From Rhodococcus wratislaviensis (GTDB lineage Bacteria; Actinomycetota; Actinomycetes; Mycobacteriales; Mycobacteriaceae), in assembly GCF_900455735.1 (NCBI RefSeq), contig NZ_UAUI01000013.1, positions 1 to 64,000 of the forward strand: DNA of 64,000 nt, written 5' to 3'. Of this stretch, positions 26,675 to 36,097 are shown in pieces (position 1 is the stretch's first letter; every line of letters begins with the position of its first letter). Made by a program: the position numbers and the translations under genes. The notes under the pieces are model-generated. The model worked only from the letters and a program-made list of their open reading frames with translations. It did not search any database and was not told where the DNA came from.

Positions 26675-27691
26675 TCAGAGTTCCGGAGGGCGGGCGGTCG
26701 AGCCCCTGACCACCAGGTGGGTCGGGAGCACGACCGCCCGCTCCGCAGGTTCCCGGCCGCCGAGCAGTTCCACGACCACCCGGCCGGCCGCCGCCCCCTG
26801 TTCCCCCACCGGCTGCCGGACCGTGGTCAGGTCGGCCAGCTCGGCCGTCGGGTGATCATCGATCCCGATCACCGACATCCCGGCCGGAACGGGAATCCCC
26901 GCACGTCGCAGCGTGCGCAACGCCCCGACGGCGACCTCGTCGGAATGACAGAACACCGCGGTGGGCACCTCGGCGCGGCTGAGCAGCAGTTCCATGCCGC
27001 GCTCGCCGCCCTCGATTCCCCAGGGCACGGTGACGGTGCAGTCGTCGGCGAGCCCGGCGCCCGCGAGTGCGGCGTGGAAGCCCGCCACCCGGGCGATGTC
27101 GCCTTCCCAGGACTGACCTTCCGGGTCCACGGTGCGGATCATCCCGATCCGGGTGTGACCGATCCTGATCAGGTGCCCGACAGCCTGGCGAGCGGCCAGT
27201 TCGTCGTCGATCCGGACGGATGGAAACTCGCCGGCGTGCGCGCCGATGACGACCACGGTCACGTCCATCTCCTCGAGCCGCGCCCGCTCCGGACCGGTCA
27301 GCGGAAACGCCACGGCGATGACCGCATCGACCTTGCGGCGCAACGGAAGCCGCTCGAAGAACGATTCGCGCTGGGCCGACTCCTCGAGGCAGTACAGCAT
27401 CACGTCGAGGTCCGCGGCGCGGAGTTCGTGTTCGATGCCGGCGAGAATCCGCGAATAGAACCAGGCATCGATCCACGGCACCACGACGGCCACCCGGCCC
27501 GTCGCGCCGCCCGACAGCTTCGACGCCTCGGGTGAGACGACGTACGCCAACTCGTCGGCGGCCCGCTGAATGCGCAGTCGCGTCGCTTCGGAGACGCCGC
27601 GTTCGCCGCGCAACGCGCGCGAGACGGTGGCGATCGAGACTCCGGTGCGGCGCGCGACGTCGGCCATGTTGACGGACTGCTTGGGGATCAC
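26675..27691 (-). CDS. LacI-family repressor of the alpha-glucoside operon
   Basis: A 338-residue LacI/GalR regulator. The N-terminal helix-turn-helix and hinge read MADVARRTGVSIATVSRAL and LRIQRAADELAYV; the rest is a periplasmic-binding-like sensor domain ending with TVRQPVGEQGAAAG typical of the family. The start is GTG at 27691. It faces the glucosidase operon across a 183-bp region with two palindromes at 27711-27728 and 27818-27835 that fit LacI operators, so it probably represses both itself and the operon until sugar is present. Confidence 0.92.
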   Translation of the reverse strand: MIPKQSVNMADVARRTGVSIATVSRALRGERGVSEATRLRIQRAADELAYVVSPEASKLSGGATGRVAVVVPWIDAWFYSRILAGIEHELRAADLDVMLYCLEESAQRESFFERLPLRRKVDAVIAVAFPLTGPERARLEEMDVTVVVIGAHAGEFPSVRIDDELAARQAVGHLIRIGHTRIGMIRTVDPEGQSWEGDIARVAGFHAALAGAGLADDCTVTVPWGIEGGERGMELLLSRAEVPTAVFCHSDEVAVGALRTLRRAGIPVPAGMSVIGIDDHPTAELADLTTVRQPVGEQGAAAGRVVVELLGGREPAERAVVLPTHLVVRGSTARPPEL

Positions 27692-27710
27692 GTTCCCACA
27701 GTAAGCGAGC

Positions 27711-27728
27711 TACGAAAATATTTGCGTA
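27711..27728. promoter_or_regulatory. LacI-type operator palindrome, lacI-proximal
   Basis: TACGAAAATATTTGCGTA pairs at 8 of 9 positions around its centre and has the A/T core and outer GCGTA of LacI-family sites. It is 20 bp upstream of the repressor start, suggesting autoregulation. Confidence 0.6.
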
Positions 27729-27817
27729 GATTCCTCACGGAATCCAAGCCGCTGTAGTGCGAAAAATAAATCACCCTGCTCGAGTTGACAGCCACCTGTG
27801 ACGTGCCTCACGCTATT

Positions 27818-27835
27818 TACGCAAACGTTTACGCA
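27818..27835. promoter_or_regulatory. LacI-type operator palindrome, operon-proximal
   Basis: TACGCAAACGTTTACGCA is an 18-bp imperfect palindrome (7 of 9 pairs) centred on AAACGTTT, the classic LacI/CcpA-like core. It lies 40 bp upstream of the glucosidase ATG. A TTGACA at 27785-27790 upstream could be a -35 box, so a bound repressor would block initiation. Confidence 0.65.
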
Positions 27836-27874
27836 TCACATTCCCCCATCCCATCCCCCCACCGAGGAGATTCG

Positions 27875-29560
27875 ATGACCCAGTCCGTGGAGTCGACCGC
27901 AACCACCGTCGCGAGCCGGCACCCCGAAGCCTGGTGGAAGACGGCCGTCGTCTACCAGGTCTACATCCGCAGCTTCGCCGACGGGAACGGTGACGGCATC
28001 GGCGACCTCACCGGCCTGCGTTCCAAGCTGCCCTACCTCGCCGACCTCGGCGTCGACGCCGTATGGATCAACCCCTGGTACCCGTCGCCGATGGCCGACG
28101 CCGGCTACGACGTGGCCGACTTCCGCGACATCGAGCCGTCGTACGGCACGCTCGCAGAAGGTGAGGCGTTCATCGCCGAGGCCCACGAATTGGGGATCCG
28201 CGTGATCCTCGACATCGTGCCCAACCACACCTCCAGCGAGCACCGCTGGTTCGAGGCCGCCCTCCGCGACGAGCCCGGAGCACGCGACCGCTACATCTTC
28301 CGCCCCGGCCGCGGCCCGGCAGGCGACGAGCCGCCCAACGACTGGCAGAGCGCGTTCGGCGGTCCCGCGTGGAGTCGCCTGGACACCGGTGAGTGGTACC
28401 TGCACCTGTTCGCTCCCGCCCAGCCCGACCTCAACTGGGAGCACCCCGAGGTCCGTGCGGAGTTCGAGGACATCCTGCGCTTCTGGTTCGACAAGGGTGT
28501 CGACGGCTTCCGGATCGACGTCGCCCACGGCCTCGCCAAGGATCCCGCACTCCCCGATGCCGGTGAGCGCCTTCCCGGTTCGCAGCACACCGACCCCCAC
28601 CCCGCGTGGGATCAGGATGCCGTCCACGAGGTGTACCGGGGCTGGCGGGCCGTCGCCAACGCCTACGCCGACCGCGTCTTCGTCGCCGAGGCCTGGGTGC
28701 CCGGCAACGACCGCCTCGCCCGCTACCTGCGCCCCGACGAGCTGCACACCGCGTTCCAATTCGACTTCCTGCGCGCCCCTTGGCGTTCCGCGAGCATCCG
28801 GGCCGTGATCGACGACGCGCTCGAGCAGGCGGCCACCGTCGGCGCACCCGCCACGTGGGTGCTCTCCAACCACGACGTGCCCCGCACCGTCACCCGCTAC
28901 TCCCGCTCACAGCCCGACCACTTGGTCGAAACCGATTGGGAGCGCGCACGCTGGGCGCTCGAGGAGCCGAACCACGAACTGGGCAGGCGCCGTGCCCGGG
29001 CGGCGGCGCTGTTGCAGCTGGCGTTGCCGGGCACGGCCTATATCTACCAGGGTGAGGAACTCGGACTGGAAGAGGTCGAGGACCTCCCCGACGAGGCCCG
29101 GCAGGATCCGACGTGGTTCCAGACCGGCTTCACCGACTGCGGCCGGGACGGCTGCCGGGTTCCGATCCCGTGGTCGAACGACGCAGTGCCGTACGGCTTC
29201 TCCCCGTTCGACGCGGAGGAGGACACCTGGCTTCCGCAGCCCGGGCACTGGGCGCCGCACACCGCGGAAGCGCAGGCAGGCCACCCCGAGTCGTTCCTCA
29301 CCCTGTACCGCGAGGCGCTGGAACTGCGACGCGAGCACTTCGACACCCCGCACGCCGTCGAGTGGCTCGACACCCCACGCGACGTGCTCGCGTTCGCACG
29401 CGGCGCAGCGCAGTGCTGGGTGAACACCGGCACCGAACCGATCGCACTCCCCGAAGGACTGACCGTGGTGCTCGGTTCCGTCGCCGGCATCACCGGCGGA
29501 GCACTCCCGGCAGACGCCGCGGTGTGGCTGTCGGAACCCGGCACGGGTGAATCGCGATGA
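27875..29560 (+). CDS. GH13 alpha-glucosidase / alpha-amylase family enzyme
   Basis: A 561-residue GH13 enzyme. Region I DIVPNHTS, the nucleophile D215 in GFRIDVAHG, the acid/base E272 in VFVAEAWV, and D334 in LSNHDVPR are all present, with AVVYQVYIRSFADGNGDG at the start of the barrel. The layout is that of bacterial oligo-1,6- or alpha-1,4-glucosidases. No signal peptide is seen, so it cleaves imported sugars in the cytoplasm. The ATG at 27875 follows GAGGAGA; an upstream ATG-like reading would cross the operator. Its last four bases (ATGA) overlap the next start. Confidence 0.92.
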   Translation: MTQSVESTATTVASRHPEAWWKTAVVYQVYIRSFADGNGDGIGDLTGLRSKLPYLADLGVDAVWINPWYPSPMADAGYDVADFRDIEPSYGTLAEGEAFIAEAHELGIRVILDIVPNHTSSEHRWFEAALRDEPGARDRYIFRPGRGPAGDEPPNDWQSAFGGPAWSRLDTGEWYLHLFAPAQPDLNWEHPEVRAEFEDILRFWFDKGVDGFRIDVAHGLAKDPALPDAGERLPGSQHTDPHPAWDQDAVHEVYRGWRAVANAYADRVFVAEAWVPGNDRLARYLRPDELHTAFQFDFLRAPWRSASIRAVIDDALEQAATVGAPATWVLSNHDVPRTVTRYSRSQPDHLVETDWERARWALEEPNHELGRRRARAAALLQLALPGTAYIYQGEELGLEEVEDLPDEARQDPTWFQTGFTDCGRDGCRVPIPWSNDAVPYGFSPFDAEEDTWLPQPGHWAPHTAEAQAGHPESFLTLYREALELRREHFDTPHAVEWLDTPRDVLAFARGAAQCWVNTGTEPIALPEGLTVVLGSVAGITGGALPADAAVWLSEPGTGESR

Positions 29561-30822
29561 AGCGCGTCGCCGCATGCGCGGTGGCCGTCGGGGTCCTGTT
29601 CGCCGCGTCGTCCTGCGCGGATCAGGGCATCGACGCCGCCGCGCAGGCGGAGAAGCAGAACCTCGACGGCCGCGGGCCCATCACCTACGTGCAGGGCAAG
29701 GACAACTCCAACGTCGTCCGGCCGCTGATCGACGAGTGGAACGCCACCCACCCCGGCGAGGAAGTGACGTTCAAGGAACAGTCCGACCAGGCCGACCAGC
29801 AGCACGAGGACCTGGTGCAGCACTTCCAGTCCCGCGACTCCGGGTACGACGTCGCCGTCGTCGACGTCGTGTGGACCGCCGAGTTCGCGGCCCGCGGATG
29901 GCTGCAACCGCTCGAGGGCCCGATGGCGATCGACACGTCCGGCCTGCTCCCCGCGACGGTCGCGGGGGCCACGTACGGGGACGTCCTGTACGCGGCCCCG
30001 CAGACCAGCGACGGCGCGCTGCTCTACTACCGCACCGACCTGGTGGAACATCCGCCCGCCACCTGGGACGAGCTCATCGGCGCGTGCGGGACGGCGCAGC
30101 ACGCCGGAATAGGCTGCTACGCAGGACAGTACGCCAAGTACGAGGGGCTGACCGTCAACGCGTCCGAGGCCATCAACACGGCGGGCGGGTCGATCCTCGG
30201 ACCGGACGGCGTGACCCCGACGATGAACACCCCGGAAGCCAAGGCGGGCCTGCAGTCGCTCGTCGACGCCTACCGTTCGGGTGCCATCCCCCGCGAGTCC
30301 GTCACGTTCCAGGAGGAGCAGGCACGGCAGGCGTTCCAGAGCGGCGACCTGCTGTTCATGCGCAACTGGCCGTACGCGTACAGCCTGATGGAAGGTCAGG
30401 GCAGTTCCGCGGTGTCGGGCAAGTTCGCGGTGGCGCCGCTGCCGGGCAAGAGCGGACCCGGTCACTCGACACTCGGCGGGCACAGCGCCGCGATCAACGT
30501 GTACTCCGAGCACAAGGCGACCGCCTCGGACTTCCTGAAGTTCTTCCTGGAGAAGAAGTCACAGGCGTTCTTCCTGTCGCAGGGATCGCTCGCCCCCGTC
30601 CGCGCCGACGTCTACGACGACCCGGAACTGATCGAGCAGTACCCGTACCTCCCCACGTTGAAGACGTCGATCGAGAACGCCGTGACCCGGCCGGTCACCC
30701 CGTTCTATCCCGCGGTCACCCGGGCCGTGCAGAACAACGCCTACGCCGCGATCAAAGGCGAGAAGACGGTGGACCAGGCCGCCGCCGACATCCAGTCCGC
30801 GATCGCCGCGGCCGGGTCCTAG
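29557..30822 (+). CDS. Sugar-binding lipoprotein of ABC importer (LpqY-like)
   Basis: A 421-residue extracellular solute-binding protein. The signal peptide ends in the lipobox AASSC with lipidated C20. VVDVVWTAEFAARGWLQPL, VTPTMNTPEAKAGLQSLV, FMRNWPYAYSLM and LAPVRADVYDDPEL resemble the trehalose-binding LpqY of mycobacteria and other family 1 sugar-binding proteins. It is anchored outside the membrane and delivers an alpha-glucoside to the two permeases that follow. The ATG overlaps the glucosidase stop. Whether the ligand is trehalose, maltose or another disaccharide cannot be read from the sequence. Confidence 0.92.
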   Translation: MKRVAACAVAVGVLFAASSCADQGIDAAAQAEKQNLDGRGPITYVQGKDNSNVVRPLIDEWNATHPGEEVTFKEQSDQADQQHEDLVQHFQSRDSGYDVAVVDVVWTAEFAARGWLQPLEGPMAIDTSGLLPATVAGATYGDVLYAAPQTSDGALLYYRTDLVEHPPATWDELIGACGTAQHAGIGCYAGQYAKYEGLTVNASEAINTAGGSILGPDGVTPTMNTPEAKAGLQSLVDAYRSGAIPRESVTFQEEQARQAFQSGDLLFMRNWPYAYSLMEGQGSSAVSGKFAVAPLPGKSGPGHSTLGGHSAAINVYSEHKATASDFLKFFLEKKSQAFFLSQGSLAPVRADVYDDPELIEQYPYLPTLKTSIENAVTRPVTPFYPAVTRAVQNNAYAAIKGEKTVDQAAADIQSAIAAAGS

Positions 30823-30834
30823 AGGAGACAGCCG

Positions 30835-31869
30835 ATGACCGTTCACGAACTCTCAGTCGAGACGCCCGCTCCCCCACGTCGGGGCGACGCGAGGTCCGGC
30901 GAATCGGAGCCTGCGCGCCCACGGAAGGGGCGCAGCAAGGCGGCGATGTTCCTGATCCTGCCGACCATGATCCTGCTGGGCATCGTCGTCCTGTACCCGG
31001 TGGTCAGCGCGATGGTGATGTCGCTGTTCAAGGACCCGGCGATCGACCCCGCCACCGGCAAGTTCGTCGACCAGGGTTTCGCGGGACTGTCGAACTACAC
31101 GCACTGGCTGTTCCAGCGGTGCACCGACACGACCGGAGCGTCCGTGTCCTGCCCGGGCGGCACGCTGGGATCGCTGTTCTGGCAGTCGATGTGGGTCACC
31201 GTGTTCTTCACCGTCGTCACCGTCGCCATCGAGGTCGCGCTGGGACTGTGGTTCGCCACCATCATGAACCGGGCGTTCCGCGGTCGGGCGCTGCTGCGCA
31301 CCAGCATCCTCGTGGCGTGGGCCATCCCGACCGCCGTCACCGCGAAGCTGTGGTACTTCGTCTTCGCCTACGACGGCATCGCCAACAAACTGCTCGGCAC
31401 GGAGATCCTGTGGACCGGTGACACCTGGCCTGCCCGGTTCGCCGTCGTGATCGCCGACGCCTGGAAGACCACGCCGTTCGTGGCGTTGCTGATCCTCGCC
31501 GGACTGCAGATGGTGCCCGCCGAGGTGTACGAGGCGGCGCGGATGGACGGCGCCAACGCGTGGCAGCGGTTCCGGTCGATCACGTTGCCCCTCATCAAGC
31601 CGGCCATTCTGGTGGCGGTCCTCTTCCGGGTGCTCGACGTCCTGCGGATCTACGACCTCCCGGCGATCCTCACCGGCGGCGGTGGCGGCGACGGCACGGC
31701 CACCACCACACTGTCGATCCTGGTGATCGACCAGATGCGCCAGGGATTCAACAGCGCGTCCGCCCTCTCCACGATCACGTTCCTGTTCATCTTCGCCGTC
31801 GCCTACGTACTGGTGAAGGTGATGGGCGTCAACGTGATCGACACCCAAGAGCAGCAGCGAAAGGCCTGA
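30835..31869 (+). CDS. Sugar ABC permease, MalF/SugA type
   Basis: A 344-residue integral membrane protein with about six membrane helices after an unusually long charged N-terminus of about 30 residues. The cytoplasmic EAA loop EAARMDGANAWQRFRSITLP contacts the ATPase. A periplasmic loop with two cysteines (QRCTDTTGASVSC) lies between the first two helices. It starts 12 bp after the binding-protein gene with GGAGA upstream, and is followed 3 bp later by its partner permease. Confidence 0.92.
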   Translation: MTVHELSVETPAPPRRGDARSGESEPARPRKGRSKAAMFLILPTMILLGIVVLYPVVSAMVMSLFKDPAIDPATGKFVDQGFAGLSNYTHWLFQRCTDTTGASVSCPGGTLGSLFWQSMWVTVFFTVVTVAIEVALGLWFATIMNRAFRGRALLRTSILVAWAIPTAVTAKLWYFVFAYDGIANKLLGTEILWTGDTWPARFAVVIADAWKTTPFVALLILAGLQMVPAEVYEAARMDGANAWQRFRSITLPLIKPAILVAVLFRVLDVLRIYDLPAILTGGGGGDGTATTTLSILVIDQMRQGFNSASALSTITFLFIFAVAYVLVKVMGVNVIDTQEQQRKA

Positions 31870-31872
31870 TCC

Positions 31873-32760
31873 ATGTCCACAGCAGTCGTCACACCGGGGA
31901 TTCCCCGTGCCACGGTGGCACGCCGGCGCCGGGGACCGTCGCTCGCATCCATCCGCACCTATCTGGGCCTGGGGGTGATCGTCGTCTGGGGTCTGGCCCC
32001 CGTCTACTGGATGGTGGTCACCGCCTTCCGCCACTCCGACTACACGTTCGACACCACACCGTGGCCCACCCACGTCACGCTGGAGAACTTCGCGAGCGTG
32101 TTCTCGACGGAGGCGGGCAACCACTTCGCCCGGGCGCTCGTCAACAGCACGATCATCGGCGCCGTCACCACCGCGATCGGTCTGGTCGTCGGTGTCGGCA
32201 CCGCGTACGCGCTGGCGCGGTTGCAGTTCCGGGGAAAGCACGTCGTCCTGGGAATCATCCTGGCGGCGTCGATGTTCCCGGGTGTCGCCGTCCTGACACC
32301 GCTGTTCCAGCTGTTCACGTCGATGGGCTGGTTCGGCACGTACCAGGCGCTGATCATCCCGAACATCTCGTTCGTGCTACCCCTCACCATCTACACCCTC
32401 ACGGCGTTCTTCAAGGAACTCCCGTGGGAACTCGAGGAGGCGGCCCGGATCGACGGGGCCAGCAGGCGGCAGGCATTCCGAATGGTGCTGCTGCCCTTGG
32501 CCGCACCGGGACTGTTCACCACCGCGATTCTCGCCTTCATCGCGTCGTGGAACGAATACCTGATCTCCAGCCAGCTGTCCAACGACGTGACCCAGCCGGC
32601 CACCGTCGCCATCGCACAGTTCGCGGGAAGCAAGCCGCACGAGGAGCCGTTCACGTCCGTGATGGCGGCGGGAACGGTCGTGACCATCCCGCTCGTCATC
32701 ATCGTGCTGCTGCTCCAGCGCCGCATCGTGTCCGGCCTGACCGCCGGTGGCGTCAAATAG
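31873..32760 (+). CDS. Sugar ABC permease, MalG/SugB type
   Basis: A 295-residue permease with about six membrane helices. It has the second EAA loop EAARIDGASRRQAFRMVLLP and the MalG-type C-terminus LLLQRRIVSGLTAGGVK. It forms the heterodimeric channel with the preceding protein. It is the last gene of the operon; an inverted-repeat element beginning 18 bp after its stop probably ends the transcript. Confidence 0.92.
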   Translation: MSTAVVTPGIPRATVARRRRGPSLASIRTYLGLGVIVVWGLAPVYWMVVTAFRHSDYTFDTTPWPTHVTLENFASVFSTEAGNHFARALVNSTIIGAVTTAIGLVVGVGTAYALARLQFRGKHVVLGIILAASMFPGVAVLTPLFQLFTSMGWFGTYQALIIPNISFVLPLTIYTLTAFFKELPWELEEAARIDGASRRQAFRMVLLPLAAPGLFTTAILAFIASWNEYLISSQLSNDVTQPATVAIAQFAGSKPHEEPFTSVMAAGTVVTIPLVIIVLLLQRRIVSGLTAGGVK

Positions 32761-32777
32761 CCCGTGCGGCTCCGCCG

Positions 32778-32823
32778 CCCGTGAGTACTTGTTAACCGCC
32801 CGACGTTAACAAGTACTCACGGG
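32778..32823. repeat. 46-bp palindromic element, copy 1
   Basis: Perfect 19-bp arms (CCCGTGAGTACTTGTTAAC at 32778-32796 and its complement at 32805-32823) with an 8-base loop. The same element recurs at 45412, 52170 and 60118. This copy lies between the convergent sugar permease and DUF3089 genes and encodes the last residues and stop codon of the latter. It can form a long hairpin and may act as a two-way terminator. Confidence 0.9.
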
Positions 32824-33973
32824 TCTGCTGCTCCGCGATCGAGACGAGGCGGTCGTACCCGAGGTTGATGTCGACGAGATGGCCACCGAACAGCGGCAAC
32901 TCGTTGACCCGCTGTCCACGTGGATCCGTGATGCGGAACTGGTAGGTGCGGTAGCCGTTCACGTCGGTGCAATTCCCGACCGCCCGCTCGGCGCTCGTGG
33001 TCCACGTCGACGTGGACGTGGGACTGCCCTTCGGGAACGCGGTGTAGTCCAGGAGAACCGAGATGATGCCGAACGCAAACGGCGCACTCGGCACGGTCAG
33101 GCCGACCGGCTCGGAGTTGCCGCTCAGCACCGCGGGGTCGGTGCACGCGACCTGGTACTGCGGGCCGCTCGGCAGCCCCATCCCAGGCGACAGAATGTCG
33201 AGCGCGCTGTTACCGAACAGCGACGCGGTCGGATCCGCGACAGCGGTGGAGTAGGCGACGACACAGCCTGCTTCCCCCTGCTCGGTGCACAGGGGAATGT
33301 TCTGGAAGTCGCCGCCGGTGGCGCTGCCGGGGGCAGTTTCGACATTGGCGCCCATGAGAAATGCGCCCACCAACTTGTCGCGGAGCGCCGGATTCGGGTC
33401 GATCTGCTCGCGGATGAGTTTGCGCAGCATCATCGTGCCCTGTGAGTGGCCGATGAAGATCACGCCGCGGCCGTCGTTGTCGTTGGCGAGGTAGTCGTTC
33501 CACGCCGCGAGGACGTCGCCGTACGCGGTGTGGGCGAGCGGCGCCGCCCCGGCGAGGTAGCCCCCGATTCCCGGTGTCAGGGTCATCTGACGGTAGGTCG
33601 GGGCGAAGATCCGGCACTGGCTCCCGAACCGGGCGGCCTGGAAGCTGGCGATGGACTGCACTTCGGGTTGGGGAGTGAGGTCGGCGTTGAGCGCGACCTG
33701 GTCGCTCACGGTGGGATAGACGTAGAAGCAGTCGACGGGCTTGTCCGATTCGGACACCGGTGTGGCCGGGGTGACTTCTCCGGTCAGCAGATCGGTCGTG
33801 TCATCGGGCAGATCGCAGGGGTCCGTGTCCGTCTCGGGGCTGCACAGCCACTGGACCGGTGCACTCGCCGCGGGTTGCGCCGCCGCCGGCGCCGACAGTC
33901 CCCCGGCCGCCAGCCCCACGAGCAGCAGCGCACCCATCAAGCGCGCGATCCCTCTCCCACCGAACACAGGCAT
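32792..33973 (-). CDS. Secreted DUF3089-family alpha/beta hydrolase (lipase-like)
   Basis: A 393-residue exported protein of the DUF3089 group. The signal peptide has a hydrophobic core MGALLLVGLAAGG and an ALA-type cleavage site near SAPAAAQPA. The nucleophile elbow is GHSQG, and CFYVYPTVSDQ and FAPTYRQM are family motifs; pairs of cysteines suggest disulfides. Probable function is ester hydrolysis outside the cell. The start is uncertain: ATG at 33973 gives a standard signal peptide, ATGs at 33997 and 34036 are possible. The last residues REYLLTSGG and the stop are encoded by the palindromic element. Confidence 0.8.
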   Translation of the reverse strand: MPVFGGRGIARLMGALLLVGLAAGGLSAPAAAQPAASAPVQWLCSPETDTDPCDLPDDTTDLLTGEVTPATPVSESDKPVDCFYVYPTVSDQVALNADLTPQPEVQSIASFQAARFGSQCRIFAPTYRQMTLTPGIGGYLAGAAPLAHTAYGDVLAAWNDYLANDNDGRGVIFIGHSQGTMMLRKLIREQIDPNPALRDKLVGAFLMGANVETAPGSATGGDFQNIPLCTEQGEAGCVVAYSTAVADPTASLFGNSALDILSPGMGLPSGPQYQVACTDPAVLSGNSEPVGLTVPSAPFAFGIISVLLDYTAFPKGSPTSTSTWTTSAERAVGNCTDVNGYRTYQFRITDPRGQRVNELPLFGGHLVDINLGYDRLVSIAEQQTREYLLTSGG

Positions 33974-34160
33974 CCCCTGACGTGATCCAGATAACATTCC
34001 AACCGAGTCGAGTATGTATACCAGCCGGTAACACACAATGGAATCCCCCCGCCGCCATCCACAGCTGCGCGGACATTGGTCACCTTCCGCCGCAATTGCG
34101 CGCGCAGGTGACCACTGTCTGTGCGGATGCCGGCGGGTTACCGGCGGCCGAGGACGGACG

Positions 34161-35255
34161 TCATCGCGTCGTCACCCAACGCCGAATCTGCTCCGCCAAC
34201 GGTCTCGGTTCGGGTGCGGAGGGTGCCGCCGCCGGCGTGCGCGAGAACCGGGGCGCGGGCATCGGCTGATCGACCCCGTCGACGGCGCCGAAGGTGTTCC
34301 GCGCGACCATGTGGGGATGTTCGAGGGCTTCGTCGTAGGTCAGGACCGGGGTCACGCACGCGTCGGTGGTCGCGAAGACCCGGGCCCACTCGTCGCGGGT
34401 GCGTGACTTGAACGCGATCTCGAACTCCGCGCGCAGTGCCGTCCACCGGGTGCGTTCCCATTGGCCGGGCAGGCGACCCGGGTCGAGCTGCAACCCCTCG
34501 ATGAGCTCGGCGTAGAACTGCGGTTCGATCGCGCCGACCGCGACGTGCTTCCCGTCCGCGCAGACGTAGGTGTCGTAGAAGGGATAGGACCCGTCGAGCA
34601 GGTTCTCCCCGCGACCGGTGGCCCAGGTCCCGTTGCCCCGCATCGACCACATCATCTGCGCGAGGACACCGGCACCATCCACCATGGCCGCGTCGACGAC
34701 CTGCCCGCGACCGGATACTTCCCGCTCCCACAGTGCGGCCAGCACACCGAAGACGAGGAACATCGAACCCCCGCCGAAGTCACCGACGAGGTTCAGCGGC
34801 GGCACCGGCCGGTCGCCGGCGCGGCCGATGTTGTCGAGGACACCGGTGAGGGAGATGTAGTTGATGTCGTGGCCGGCGCGGTCGGCGAACGGACCGCTCT
34901 GCCCCCAGCCGGTCATTCGCCCGTAGATCAATCGGGGATTGACGGACAGGCACTCGTCCGGTCCGAGACCGAGCCGTTCGGTGACACCGGGCCGGAATCC
35001 CTCCACGAGGACGTCGGCGTGCTCGATCAACTCGAGAATTCCGTCGCGATCTTCCGGACGCTTCAGGTCGGCCTCCACCGTGCGACGGTTCCGCAGGGTC
35101 GCGTCGGCCTCGATCGCGATGCCGGGATTCGCGCCCGTCCTGCGTTCGACACGGACGACGTCGGCGCCGAGGTCGGCAAGGAGCATGCAGGCGTGCGGGC
35201 CGGGGCCGATTCCGGCGAATTCGACGACGCGGAGTCCGGTGAGTGGGCCGGTCAT
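34161..35255 (-). CDS. mcr: Alpha-methylacyl-CoA racemase
   Basis: A 364-residue family III CoA-transferase-fold protein that follows mycobacterial alpha-methylacyl-CoA racemase (MCR) nearly throughout: [34 protein letters not shown] [14 protein letters not shown], the catalytic His in [11 protein letters not shown] and Asp in [13 protein letters not shown], and [10 protein letters not shown]. It interconverts (2R)- and (2S)-2-methylacyl-CoA so that methyl-branched chains can enter beta-oxidation. It is the last gene of the minus-strand operon and overlaps the preceding crotonase gene by four bases. Confidence 0.92.
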   Translation of the reverse strand: MTGPLTGLRVVEFAGIGPGPHACMLLADLGADVVRVERRTGANPGIAIEADATLRNRRTVEADLKRPEDRDGILELIEHADVLVEGFRPGVTERLGLGPDECLSVNPRLIYGRMTGWGQSGPFADRAGHDINYISLTGVLDNIGRAGDRPVPPLNLVGDFGGGSMFLVFGVLAALWEREVSGRGQVVDAAMVDGAGVLAQMMWSMRGNGTWATGRGENLLDGSYPFYDTYVCADGKHVAVGAIEPQFYAELIEGLQLDPGRLPGQWERTRWTALRAEFEIAFKSRTRDEWARVFATTDACVTPVLTYDEALEHPHMVARNTFGAVDGVDQPMPAPRFSRTPAAAPSAPEPRPLAEQIRRWVTTR

Positions 35256-36097
35256 GGTGTGAGTTCCCTTCGTTGAGCGGCCGCGCGGATGACGTCCGCG
35301 CCGGCCGGGTGCACGATCTGACCGTGCTGGGCGAGGTTGTGGGCGTGGCCGAGATTGTGAAGCGCGAGTGCAGAATCGAGGGCGGTGGACTGGCCTTGCG
35401 CGTCGAGGCTGCGGTTGATGCTCTCCTTGGCCAGCCGTAACCCGAACGCGGGACGCGCGGCGACGGTGGCGGCGAGCTCGAGGGTGAAGGCGTCCAGCTC
35501 GGAGGCGTCGACGACATGATTGACCATGCCCACGTCGCGCGCTTCGGCCGCTGTCATCGCCCGGCCGGTGAACAGGATCTCCTTCGCCTTACGAGCTCCG
35601 AGTTCCCAGGCGTGGGTGAAGTATTCGATGCCGTTGACACCGAACGCGGTGACCGGGTCGGAGAACGTCGCGTCGTCGGCGGCGACGATGATGTCCATGG
35701 GCCACAGCAACATCAGGCCGCCGGCGATCGTCCGCCCCTGAGCCTGGGCGATGGTCGGTTTCGGAATGTCGCGCCACCGCTTGCACAGACCCAGATACGC
35801 CTCGCATTCGAAGGCGTAGTGTCCCTCGGCACCGCCCGCGTCGAGCCCCGACTGCAGCGTCGCGACCGGCGCACAGGGCAGGGTGAACCCGGCCTTCAGG
35901 TCGTGGCCGGACGAGAAGTCGGGTCCGTCGGAGGCGAGGACGATGACCTTGACGTCGCTGTCGGCGGTCGCGTGAGCGAATGCCGCATCGAGTTCATAGA
36001 GCAGTTCGGGGCTCTGTGCGTTCCGCATTTGCGGGCGTGCCAGCACGATTCGGGCGATGCCGGGTGCAGGGTCTTCACGCCGGATGAAGTCCCCCAT
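35252..36097 (-). CDS. Crotonase-fold (enoyl-CoA hydratase/isomerase family) protein
   Basis: A 281-residue crotonase-superfamily protein with the oxyanion-hole segments SSGHDLKAG and AGGLMLL and a C-terminal dimerisation part. Where classical hydratases carry two catalytic glutamates (GGGCEL and the Glu about 20 residues later) it has GGLML and FSDPVTAFG, so neither Glu is visible. It may be an isomerase, a hydrolase or a hydratase with other residues; simple hydration is doubtful. The start is an ATG overlapping the ligase stop by one base (TGATG). It lies between ligase and racemase genes in the operon. Confidence 0.85.
   Translation of the reverse strand: MGDFIRREDPAPGIARIVLARPQMRNAQSPELLYELDAAFAHATADSDVKVIVLASDGPDFSSGHDLKAGFTLPCAPVATLQSGLDAGGAEGHYAFECEAYLGLCKRWRDIPKPTIAQAQGRTIAGGLMLLWPMDIIVAADDATFSDPVTAFGVNGIEYFTHAWELGARKAKEILFTGRAMTAAEARDVGMVNHVVDASELDAFTLELAATVAARPAFGLRLAKESINRSLDAQGQSTALDSALALHNLGHAHNLAQHGQIVHPAGADVIRAAAQRRELTP

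Noticed and set aside
29547..31421. A 624-codon plus-strand frame over the sugar-binding protein and permease
   Set aside because: Shifted reading of the real binding-protein and permease genes, with an Arg-rich translation and no membrane or signal features.
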